A stretch of 64,000 bases of DNA from Ornithinimicrobium sediminis (GTDB lineage Bacteria > Actinomycetota > Actinomycetes > Actinomycetales > Dermatophilaceae): assembly GCF_021272345.1 (NCBI RefSeq), contig NZ_JAJSDQ010000001.1, positions 682,001 through 746,000 of the forward strand, in the 5' to 3' direction. Positions within the stretch are counted from its first letter, which is position 1. Every line of letters starts with the position of its first letter. Positions 37,496-44,584 of the stretch are shown piece after piece. Made by a program: the position numbers and the translations under genes. The notes beneath the pieces are model-generated. The model was given only the letters and a program-made list of their open reading frames with translations, did no database searches and was not told the origin of the DNA.

Positions 37496-37975
37496 GTGTG
37501 CCACCCTTGGCTCGTGCTTACCGAGCCACCGACGCCAGGGAAGGCGGGAGACGTCGCCGTCGCTGCGTTGCTACGTGGGTCAAGTGTCCTTCTCGTGCGC
37601 ACCCGAAGCTTCCCCAATCTCTGGCAACCGCCTGGTGGCAAGATCCATCCATACGACGCGTCTCCTGAAGAGGCCATCCATAGAGAGCTATCCGAGGAAC
37701 TCGGACTTCAAATCTCACATGAAGACCTGATCCTCTTCGGAAGCCAGCCAGCCGATTTAGTTGAAGGAACGGTGTACTTCTTCGTAGGCAGGCTTGGAGA
37801 CCGGCTGGCCATACATCCCGATACAGATGAGCTGCTAGAAACCCAGTGGGCAGGACTGAAAAATGCGACTCGGATGCCTATGGGAACTGCAACTCGGCGA
37901 TTTCTAGAAGAACTACAGTTATCATTGAGTGCAACCCCGGAACGGATCGGCGAGAAAAATGAACACAACAGCTAA
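37496..37975 (+). CDS. NUDIX hydrolase of the nucleotide cassette
   Basis: A 159-residue protein from GTG 37496. The beta-strand DVAVAALLRGSSVLLVRTRSFPNLWQPPGGK precedes the NUDIX box, EEAIHRELSEELGL, with REL and EE metal ligands intact. This is MutT/ADP-ribose-pyrophosphatase-like in form; the substrate is probably a nucleotide. The codons and base composition are clearly AT-richer than the host: the 60 bases at 37681-37740 hold 29 G or C. It overlaps the next gene by 17 bases, so the two are coupled. Confidence 0.82.
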   Translation: MCHPWLVLTEPPTPGKAGDVAVAALLRGSSVLLVRTRSFPNLWQPPGGKIHPYDASPEEAIHRELSEELGLQISHEDLILFGSQPADLVEGTVYFFVGRLGDRLAIHPDTDELLETQWAGLKNATRMPMGTATRRFLEELQLSLSATPERIGEKNEHNS

Positions 37976-38780
37976 CGGTTCCCCAGATGCGCCAAAGGGC
38001 ACGCTTACGGATGCGGACATTATCGCACTGGCCCATGAGGGCCGATTAATCGTCAATGGGTTCAGTGAGGCGCGGATCAAACAGGCCTGTTATGAGTTGA
38101 GCGCGTCAGAGACGTACTACGACTTGGCCGCGCCTGACCGTCCCCGGCAGGCCGGAGCCGACGGCAACATATTGCTGAAGCCCAAGCAGATCTTGGTCTT
38201 CATTACGGAGGAAGAGCTGCAACTTCCGCCCGACATTTTGGGGCGGGTGTTAAGTAAAGGTCAACTTTTTAGCCTAGGGGTGGTGCCAGTCAACACATAC
38301 GCCGACCCTGGTTTCTCCGGTAAACTCGGGATAGTCTTGATCAACGCATCTAATGATTACTTAAGAATCCCTCCTGGCATGACGATAGCGAAGATCGAAT
38401 TCGTGCGACTGCACCACGACGTTTCACGGCCATACGACGGTCAGCACGGATACCAAACTCACATTTGGCCAATAAGGCACGACCTCAAGCTGACGCCACA
38501 AGAAATAAAAGACGACAAACGCATAGAAGACCCGACGGCTGAGGTAGTTCGAGCATATGGTCCTGACTTCGGGGCCGTGGTCGAACGGGTCTTTCGATAC
38601 GAGCGACGATTGCTCCTCGCCGCCGCGGTGTACCTGACGACACTTGTTGGCGTCATCGCGTTGGCCTTCGGGCGGGAAGAGCGACTCGGAATTGTGGCGG
38701 CGGTGGTTCTTGGAATCGTGTCGAACCTCGGCTTTTGGCTGCTCACGTGGTTCGCTACCAACCTACGACGCAAAGGCTGA
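37959..38780 (+). CDS. dCTP-deaminase/dUTPase-fold protein with C-terminal membrane helices
   Basis: A 273-residue protein from ATG 37959. Residues about 17-180 follow the Dcd/dUTPase trimer fold: LTDADIIALAHEGRLIVNGF, then LSKGQLFSLGVVPVNTYADPGFSGKLG at 98-124 and PPGMTIAKIEFVRL at 138-151. Against E. coli Dcd the residues for Ser111, Arg115 and Glu138 fall at Gly101, Ser105 and Val126 by my hand alignment, so deaminase activity is probably lost. Two hydrophobic helices (about 219-238 and 243-263) anchor the C-terminus in the membrane. A nucleotide-sensing role is plausible. It sits between NUDIX and kinase genes in one operon. Confidence 0.78.
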   Translation: MNTTANGSPDAPKGTLTDADIIALAHEGRLIVNGFSEARIKQACYELSASETYYDLAAPDRPRQAGADGNILLKPKQILVFITEEELQLPPDILGRVLSKGQLFSLGVVPVNTYADPGFSGKLGIVLINASNDYLRIPPGMTIAKIEFVRLHHDVSRPYDGQHGYQTHIWPIRHDLKLTPQEIKDDKRIEDPTAEVVRAYGPDFGAVVERVFRYERRLLLAAAVYLTTLVGVIALAFGREERLGIVAAVVLGIVSNLGFWLLTWFATNLRRKG

Positions 38781-38788
38781 CTGGACTC

Positions 38789-39412
38789 TTGACACCACCA
38801 CGAATCGCAGTGATGGGAAGCATTGGGTCCGGTAAAACGACCCTGGCGCGGATTCTCGGTCGCGCCCTGAAATTGCCGGTGCTGCTGGAATCGCCCGAAG
38901 ATAATCCGTTTCTCGCGAGAATGAAGCACGATGCCGCGCGCTGGTGCTTCCCCAATCAACTATGGTTCCTGTCGGAGGCCTACAGCACAAGCGCCAAGTT
39001 GAACGAGCATGGTGGCGTCATGGATCACTCCGTTGAGGAGGTGGCCCTTGTGCATTCGCCGGAGTTCGCAAAGCTCGGCTGGCTAAAGGACGAAGACTCT
39101 TCTCTTCTCGACCAAGTACACCATCGGATGATGGCTACGATTGTGGCCCCGGATCTCTTCGTGGTCCTCTCCACTCCGCCTAGCGTCCTGATTGACCGTG
39201 TGCGTGAGAGAAGTCGGCCCGGTGACTCCATTCCGACGACCGAGTACTTGTCCGCCGTCTCTCAGAGACGCGAGTCGGTGTTGGGACGCATCCCTCTTCC
39301 GGCATGCTATGTCGACTCGCATGCACTCGACTTCCGGACTGGGCAGGGGCGGGCGCAGGTTGTAAAGTTGGTAGAAGAAGCGATGGAGAGGAACCGAGAA
39401 GGAGCCTGTTGA
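38789..39412 (+). CDS. Deoxynucleoside kinase family protein
   Basis: A 207-residue protein. The P-loop GSIGSGKT is at 10-17 in the numbering from TTG 38789, followed by PVLLESPEDNPFL (Glu34 in the place of the catalytic acid), NQLWFLSEAY and a C-terminal DLFVVLSTPPSVLIDRVRERSRPGD with an Arg-rich lid. This is the dCK/dGK/dAK family. The usual DRS/ERS is DHS at 79-81. The start is uncertain: TTG 38789 avoids overlap with the upstream gene, whereas ATG 38735 would overlap it by 46 bases. It probably phosphorylates deoxynucleosides or nucleotides. Confidence 0.82.
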   Translation: MTPPRIAVMGSIGSGKTTLARILGRALKLPVLLESPEDNPFLARMKHDAARWCFPNQLWFLSEAYSTSAKLNEHGGVMDHSVEEVALVHSPEFAKLGWLKDEDSSLLDQVHHRMMATIVAPDLFVVLSTPPSVLIDRVRERSRPGDSIPTTEYLSAVSQRRESVLGRIPLPACYVDSHALDFRTGQGRAQVVKLVEEAMERNREGAC

Positions 39413-39588
39413 GGCCGTGCGCCACCCGTACAGCCCTTCGACCGAGGACAATGACGCTGAATTGCCGTTCCGTATCTACGGGTTGAGGGGTGCTATAGGG
39501 GAACACCTGATCGAGTCGGCAGGCACGGAGGGTTCCCTGACAGAGCTGGTCGTAAAGACACGTTATTGCCGCTGTCGGGCACATGCCG

Positions 39589-40140
39589 TTACTCACCGAC
39601 CCGGGGCAGTTCATCGTTCCCCAAGTCATCTCGGGCCGCATGTAGGAAGTCTGTGAGAGTAAGGTCAAATTGCTTTGCAGCGGCAGCTCGCTTGCGCTCA
39701 ATCCTTCTCCGCTTCAGCGGTCCAGCGAGAGATGACGCACCTGGGATGGCCAATGCAGCCAATGCTCGGAAGAGCGCATCAGCGCGATCCTGCACTGCCT
39801 CAGTCCCGACCTCGCGGACCTCCTCCCACGCTGTCATGACATCGAGGAGATCCTCATTGAAGCGGTCCAATAGTTCAGCGTGCATAGGGAGCGCTGTGGC
39901 GTGAGTCATCAGGGCGAGAGGGTGGGTTCGCACTGCGTGCACTCGCTGGACCAGTTGCAGCCTGAACCGCGTACGCATGCACGTCGTCACCAGCCGCCGG
40001 TAGGCGTTGCGACGGTCCGCCGGCTCCCGCGCCCGCTTCTGCAGGGAGGAGACACCGATGCGCCCCAGCGTCTCGATGGCTAGTTCCATTGCCTTGACGG
40101 CCGCAATCTCGATCACGGGGCCCATCCTCGCCTTGGCCAC
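39589..40140 (-). CDS. Hypothetical helical protein
   Basis: A 183-residue protein from GTG 40140, with GGAGGG 7 bases upstream. It is alpha-helical and rich in A/R/L, with VKAMELAIETLGRIG, a run of basic positions (KRRRIERKRAAAAKQF) near the end and no cysteine motif. I recognise no family. It is convergent with the kinase gene. It might be an effector or structural protein of the cassette, but nothing proves that. Confidence 0.5.
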   Translation of the reverse strand: MAKARMGPVIEIAAVKAMELAIETLGRIGVSSLQKRAREPADRRNAYRRLVTTCMRTRFRLQLVQRVHAVRTHPLALMTHATALPMHAELLDRFNEDLLDVMTAWEEVREVGTEAVQDRADALFRALAALAIPGASSLAGPLKRRRIERKRAAAAKQFDLTLTDFLHAARDDLGNDELPRVGE

Positions 40141-40230
40141 CGACAGACCCTCCGAAGTCCAAGGGATGCCTTGGGCTCGGGCGCAGCAACGGACAGGCTG
40201 CCGACATGCAGTCGTCACGACACCTGAGTC

Positions 40231-40581
40231 TCAGACGCACGCTCTTGCCACCCGGAGGACGCTAGCCCTCGGTGCGTCTAATATTGCCGTGGGGCGTCCG
40301 GAAAACGAGGTGGCAAGGCTCGGCTCCTGCCGCGTGCCCCTGACGCCCTGGCGAACCGCCAGTCGTACGACGAAGTAGAGGCTCGGCGTGAGGAGGGAAG
40401 CGTTGTCGGTCGGGCCTTGCGCGTCGAGGCCCTGCATGACGGCGGAAGCCGCAGCCTTCCCGGTAATCATGCGCGCCAGAACCCTCGCGGCGACCGCCGC
40501 CAGGCGGTAAACCTGAGGTGCTAACGGGCGGATCCACCCCACCTCGGGCGGTGCCTCTTGAGCGACCGGCGCCAATGACAT
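40231..40581 (-). CDS. Hypothetical protein, weak support
   Basis: An open frame of 116 codons from ATG 40581, starting MSLAPVAQEAPPEVGWIRP. It has a plausible helical middle (LAAVAARVLARMITGKAAASAVM) but no ribosome site at good spacing. It lies 23 bases from the divergent gene at 40605. It could be noise. Confidence 0.3.
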   Translation of the reverse strand: MSLAPVAQEAPPEVGWIRPLAPQVYRLAAVAARVLARMITGKAAASAVMQGLDAQGPTDNASLLTPSLYFVVRLAVRQGVRGTRQEPSLATSFSGRPTAILDAPRASVLRVARACV

Positions 40582-40604
40582 CTCACAGGGAACGGAGACA
40601 GGTG

Positions 40605-40838
40605 ATGCTCGGCAAATTCTTGCGACGGTTGGGAGGCTCGGACCACTCGGTTGGAGCCACCAAGACCCGGACGCTATACCACTGGCAATGCGAATGCGGA
40701 GCACACTCTCGCGGGGGCGATCCGCTGGAGAGCGACGCCGAGTACAACGGCCAGCGCCACCAGTGGAGCAAGGGCCTCGACCACCCGAGGCCGACAACCT
40801 ACTCAGAAGAGGTGGAGGTCCCTGCGGATTGGCCGTGA
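40605..40838 (+). CDS. Small hypothetical protein with CxC motif
   Basis: A 77-residue protein from ATG 40605 with GGAGACAGG upstream. It starts MLGKFLRRLGGSDHSVG, then HWQCECGAHSRGGD (CxC), and ends in an acidic EEVEVPADWP. A possible one-half zinc ribbon. No family recognised. Confidence 0.5.
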   Translation: MLGKFLRRLGGSDHSVGATKTRTLYHWQCECGAHSRGGDPLESDAEYNGQRHQWSKGLDHPRPTTYSEEVEVPADWP

Positions 40839-41203
40839 CTTGTGAGGCCAGCGGTGGTCGCATTGAGCGATGACTTTTCGCGGCTTTGGCCGGGAGTACA
40901 ACGTGGATAACGCGAGCCCGGGCGACGCGTTCTGTGCCGCCTCATACCAGTGGGTGACACCTGTGATGGTGTCGCGGCATGCACCAAGGACCCGGGACGC
41001 GACCTCGGCCGGCCCTGGCGCGCCGAAGGTCAGGGTGATCACGTTCATGCGGCAGTCTTCTGCGTGGCTGATAGGGCTCTCACGCCGAAGATGTGATTAC
41101 AGCCGCGGGCGCGATGATCCGGACCAGTAGGGCACGTTCGGGGAAGCGCCCGCAGGCTGCATTCCGGACCATGGCCAGCCGTCGCCGAGTCCCGACGCGG
41201 CCC
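40839..41203. other. Gap with short doubtful ORFs
   Basis: About 365 bases. A minus-strand frame from ATG 41048 (MNVITLTFGAPGPAEVASRVLGACRD) extends 81 codons, looks somewhat protein-like but has no ribosome site and overlaps other frames. I do not call it. Confidence 0.35.
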
Positions 41204-41998
41204 TCAAACCAGCGAGTGCTCGTAGTCCCGCGCCGTCGCAACCCAGTCGGACACAATGCGCACGCACGGCAGCTGCAATGACAAAGGCACCACCTCGTTG
41301 ACGCCGAACTCGAGCCACGGCGTACAGTCCGTGTGCGGGTAGGTCGCAGCAACCTCCGAATCGACCAGAACCAAGCTGAAGGGGGCCCACTGCACCATCG
41401 CCGACAAAGTCTTCTCCGGCTTCGCCGGCGGTGACCCGTCCAACAAAACCGACGCGGCCACGCGCCGGTGAGCGCCATGAATCTCTCGGCGTTCCTCCCA
41501 CGGGGTAACGCCCATCAGGAACCTCATTCCAGCATCCGCGCTCAACGGCTCACCGGTCCGCACAGCCTCGACGAAATCCGGGTGCGTCTGCCACAAGTTC
41601 TCGGCAAGCACGACCATGCCGGCCAATGCAGCACGCGCAAACCGGCCAGGCCGGACCCGTGGCGCAGCGAACTGAACCACCCGTCGCCTGCGCGCCGCCG
41701 GCGACTCCACCAGCATCTGAACGAGGCTCTTAGCCCAGAGGATGTACTCGTCATCCCAAGGCGACGTGTCTGCCCGACACTGCTCGCAGTGTCCGTAAGG
41801 CGCGAGACCGCCCGGTCTCCCCATCGACTCAAGCACGTACGAGCCGTTCGGACCCACGACCATGCGCTTGCCGATGCCACTGTTGAACGCCCCACGCGGC
41901 GGGACATGGGTCTTCGTCAGCTTCGTGACCCTTCCGCACAACCCGCAAGGACGCCGAGGTTTGTGAGTCCTCGGGTTCGTGGGCAGGAAACCGCTCAT
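41204..41998 (-). CDS. Hypothetical protein with HNH-like zinc pattern
   Basis: A 264-residue protein from ATG 41998. The N-terminus has C18-x2-C21, then THVPPR with His31, and C71-x2-C74. This treble-clef arrangement (CGLCG, TKTHVPP, HCEQC) resembles HNH-associated zinc sites in phage and defense proteins, although the catalytic His-Asn-His is not clear. The rest (VQFAAPRVRP, MGVTPWEERREIHGAH and a beta-rich C-terminus) is not recognised. It directly follows the decayed toxin gene on the same strand. Confidence 0.6.
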   Translation of the reverse strand: MSGFLPTNPRTHKPRRPCGLCGRVTKLTKTHVPPRGAFNSGIGKRMVVGPNGSYVLESMGRPGGLAPYGHCEQCRADTSPWDDEYILWAKSLVQMLVESPAARRRRVVQFAAPRVRPGRFARAALAGMVVLAENLWQTHPDFVEAVRTGEPLSADAGMRFLMGVTPWEERREIHGAHRRVAASVLLDGSPPAKPEKTLSAMVQWAPFSLVLVDSEVAATYPHTDCTPWLEFGVNEVVPLSLQLPCVRIVSDWVATARDYEHSLV

Positions 41999-42004
41999 GC
42001 CCGC

Positions 42005-42386
42005 TCAACCCATTCCGCTGGACCAGTGTTCCGTCTCGAGGAACAGGGGCCGGGCGGGCGCGGATGAGGCCAGGCTCCACGTGCACAGGCGCGTCTGCCA
42101 ACCGTCGGGAAGTGTCGACGTGCTCACCGAGATCCCCTCGGCGTAGATCCCCTCGGCAGCGTGCATTGCGAGAGCTCACCGATAGCGCCCTCGATCATGT
42201 CGGCCTTCTTTCGGTCCGGGCCGTCGTCCAGGGGATGTCGACCTCCATGGAGGCCGTGGCCTGAGGCGGCAGCTCGTCCTCGTCCCACGTGCCCAGGACT
42301 GCCTGCGCGCCCATGACCAGGACCCTCGGGTCATTAGTGACGTCGCACGCAGCTTTGAGTAGGCGCGCCAGCTGCTGGCGATTCAC
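42005..42386 (-). pseudogene. Remnant of a DUF6036-like nucleotidyltransferase (toxin side)
   Basis: Three frames carry consecutive parts of one protein. Frame one from GTG 42386: NRQQLARLLKAACDV, RVLVMGAQAVLGTW, ATASMEVDI. Frame two: LDDGPDRKKADMIEGAIGELSQ. Frame three: AEGIYAEGISVSTSTLP, DGWQTRL, ending at 42005. The order GxQA(I/V)LG ... SxExDI ... GWxxRL is that of DUF6036/AbiEii-like nucleotidyltransferase proteins. Two frameshifts and a short C-terminus make it nonfunctional. GTG 42386 overlaps the HTH gene stop (GTGA), so they formed an operon. Confidence 0.6.
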
Positions 42387-42879
42387 GCGGACGGCTTGCG
42401 CCTATCGCGGAAGGTACGCAGCGCCTGCATCCGTTCGGTCTGGTTCAGGACGCCCGCGAACGGGGAGTTCTGGCGCAGGTCGCGCGCACGAGGACTCGTG
42501 CTGAGGACGATATCAACGGTCTCCCCGAGTCCCCTGGCGAGGATACTGTCCCACTCGCGGAGTTACTCGACCGTCCTGCCGTCCTGGCGGTGCATCGAGC
42601 TCCAGCGCCGGATGTTCTCCCGCGCCAGACCCATGACTTCCTCCGGCCTGGTGAGCAGGTGGGTGAGCATCGCCTGGTGCATCCACAGCTGCTTGCGCTG
42701 CGCGTCGGTCATCGCCTGGCCCTCCAGCAGCGCGTCGACGTCTGAGCGACGGATCCGCCGGTGCGCCCCTACCTTATGCTGGGCAGGTCGCCCCGCGTGC
42801 ACAGGTCGACGACGTGCTGGCGCGAGACGCCGAGCAGCTCAGCGACCGCTCCCGTCTTCACCATCGTGTCGTTCTCCAT
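42383..42879 (-). pseudogene. Frameshifted HTH DNA-binding protein (antitoxin side)
   Basis: From ATG 42879 (GAGG upstream) the frame reads MENDTMVKTGAVAELLGVSR, then QHVVDLCTRGDLPS, an excisionase-type helix-turn-helix. It stops at a TAG in place of the usual VGxHRRI. The other frame continues VGAHRRIRRSDVDALLEGQ. An in-frame TAA near 42563 then breaks the chain before LREWDSILARG, and RQNSPFAGVLNQTERMQAL follows. The rest matches a known HTH partner of DUF6036 genes. At least one frameshift and one stop are present. Confidence 0.65.
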
Positions 42880-42969
42880 ATGCCCATCCTCACGTAAACA
42901 CCAAAAACGCAACAAGATCCAACGCGCGAAGCGGCCGTGGGTGTCCCGCTGCTGAGCGGGCGCGTCCGC

Positions 42970-44130
42970 TCATCGTCCTTCGTCGCTCGGGAGACCGGCC
43001 TGCACCATCAATGACAGTGCCTCAGCGATCCTCGCGTCTCGGTCCGCCGCGGCGTGCTGGTAGCGCAGTGCCGCCTTGTGCGTCGAGTGGCCAAGCCGCG
43101 CCATGAGCTCAGCCAACGTCGCTCCTGCCTGCGCCGCGAACACCGCTCCCGTGTGTCGCAGGTCGTGCCAGCGCAGGTCAGGCCGCCCGGCCGCGGCCCG
43201 CGCCGGGTGCCATGCCTTGTTGAGGGTAGACACGGCCAGGTGCTGAGCGGGGTTGCTCTTGGCGTGGAACAACAGCGCGTCCGGTCGCTTGTCTTCCATG
43301 GCGTCCAAGTGCGCCTGGATGGCCGGCATGATCGCGGACGGCATCGTGACGGCGCGGATACCGGCCTCGCTTTTGGGGTCGCCCACGACGAACCGTGGTC
43401 GCCGGCGCGCCGCCACCGTCTCAGGGTCCTCTCCAGGCAGGCGCACCACGGCGCGCGTCACATGGACGACGTTGCCGGACAGGTCCTTGCGTCGCAGCTC
43501 CGCGACCTCGCCCCAGCGGAGTCCGCCCCAGGCGGACAGCAGCACAGCGGCCCGCAGCTGAGGCGGCATGTTTTCGATGATCGTCGCCAGCTCCGCCGGG
43601 GTCGCCGGCTGGATGCGGTGGCGGCGACGTGGCGGTGAGCCCGCCTCGCGCAGCCGGCAGGGGTTGACGTCGATCAGGGGTGGGTCGTCCTTCCGGGCGG
43701 ACTCCAGGATCGTGCGCAGCAGAGCGTAGGCGTGGGCTCGAGCCGTGGCCTTGTCCGGGTCCATGCGGCGCCACCACTCCCGCACCGCGTCGGTGGTGAT
43801 CGCGTTCACGGTGAGCCGGCCGAACGTGGGAAGGAGGCAACGGTCGAGCTGACCGGCGTAGAGCACCTGCGTCCGCGGCTTCAGGTCCTGCCGCTCCTCC
43901 AGCCACTCGCGGGCGTACTCGCCGAAGGTGACCGACCGGCGTTCCCTCTCCCGGGTGAGGATCCACCCGGTGTCGAGCTCCGTGCGCTTGGTGCGCAGCC
44001 ACGCCTCGGCGGCGTCCTTGCTCGCGAACGTGCGCGGCGCCTTGTGCTCCAGCGCGTCCCAGGTGTAGCGCGCCTGCCACTTCCCGGACGGGAGTCGGCG
44101 CACCGAGCCGAACCGTCGCTCGCGTGCCAT
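42970..44130 (-). CDS. int: Tyrosine recombinase, integrase of the element
   Basis: A 386-residue protein. The N-terminal AP2/arm-binding domain (about 1-60) has GSVRRLPSGKWQARY; a SAM-like core-binding domain follows (67-160). The catalytic domain carries Arg205 (GGLRWGE), Lys253, H322-D-L-R325-H-T, His348 (LGHST) and Tyr357 (LRYQHA). All residues needed are present, so it is probably active. It lies 155 bases from attR, with tandem arm-type repeats just before its start. It integrates the element into tRNA-Pro. Confidence 0.94.
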   Translation of the reverse strand: MARERRFGSVRRLPSGKWQARYTWDALEHKAPRTFASKDAAEAWLRTKRTELDTGWILTRERERRSVTFGEYAREWLEERQDLKPRTQVLYAGQLDRCLLPTFGRLTVNAITTDAVREWWRRMDPDKATARAHAYALLRTILESARKDDPPLIDVNPCRLREAGSPPRRRHRIQPATPAELATIIENMPPQLRAAVLLSAWGGLRWGEVAELRRKDLSGNVVHVTRAVVRLPGEDPETVAARRRPRFVVGDPKSEAGIRAVTMPSAIMPAIQAHLDAMEDKRPDALLFHAKSNPAQHLAVSTLNKAWHPARAAAGRPDLRWHDLRHTGAVFAAQAGATLAELMARLGHSTHKAALRYQHAAADRDARIAEALSLMVQAGLPSDEGR

Positions 44131-44142
44131 GCCGCCGCCTTT

Positions 44143-44164
44143 CGTGCCATGAACGTGCCATGAA
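44143..44164 (+). repeat. Right arm-type tandem repeat
   Basis: Two adjacent perfect copies of CGTGCCATGAA between the integrase start and attR. They differ at two of eleven bases from the pair at the left end and share orientation. A partial extra copy (CGTGCCATG) lies at 44123-44131 over the start codon, so integrase binding could repress its own gene. Confidence 0.6.
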
Positions 44165-44284
44165 CTATGGTCACTTGTGCATCATCCTGTCCCCTCCTGA
44201 CAAAGGTAACAGTGTGACCTTCGTGCAGTTCAAGGGGCATATGCGCTGATGGTCACAGGGAGCCAAAATGGGCCATGTGTCTAT

Positions 44285-44307
44285 TTCAAATCCTGTCACC
44301 CCGACCA
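44285..44307 (+). repeat. attR, partial copy of the tRNA-Pro 3' end
   Basis: Identical over 23 bp to the tRNA 3' segment at attL. The sequence upstream of it is not tRNA-like, so this is a displaced target fragment, not a second tRNA. The following 277 bases up to the M64 gene stop hold no recognisable gene. Confidence 0.9.
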
Positions 44308-44584
44308 CAACCGCAGGTCTCTGACCGGCGGTCGCTCTCAGCTCTACACCTTCAGTCCGCGTGACGTCGTCGCTCGGACACCACCAGGGCACAACCCACG
44401 TGGTGACACGAGCGGACAGGTGACAGGTGAGGATAGCTCGTGCCACCTGTGGTGCTCCCACTGCGACTCCGCCGAGCTCCACTGCAACCATCGCCGGCAC
44501 CGCGAACAGCCTGACGCCGGGCCTCGTCCAGGTCACCAGCCGCGCGCTGAGCGCAGGCTGGTGAGGCGGGTCTGCCCGGGGCGG

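Noticed and set aside
37266-37730. ORF with a good ribosome site before the NUDIX gene
   Set aside because: Pro/Arg-rich with no family likeness and it runs through the NUDIX coding frame; probably debris.
44285-44307. Possible second tRNA-Pro gene
   Set aside because: Only the last 23 bases are present; no D-arm or anticodon arm precedes them, so it is an att site.
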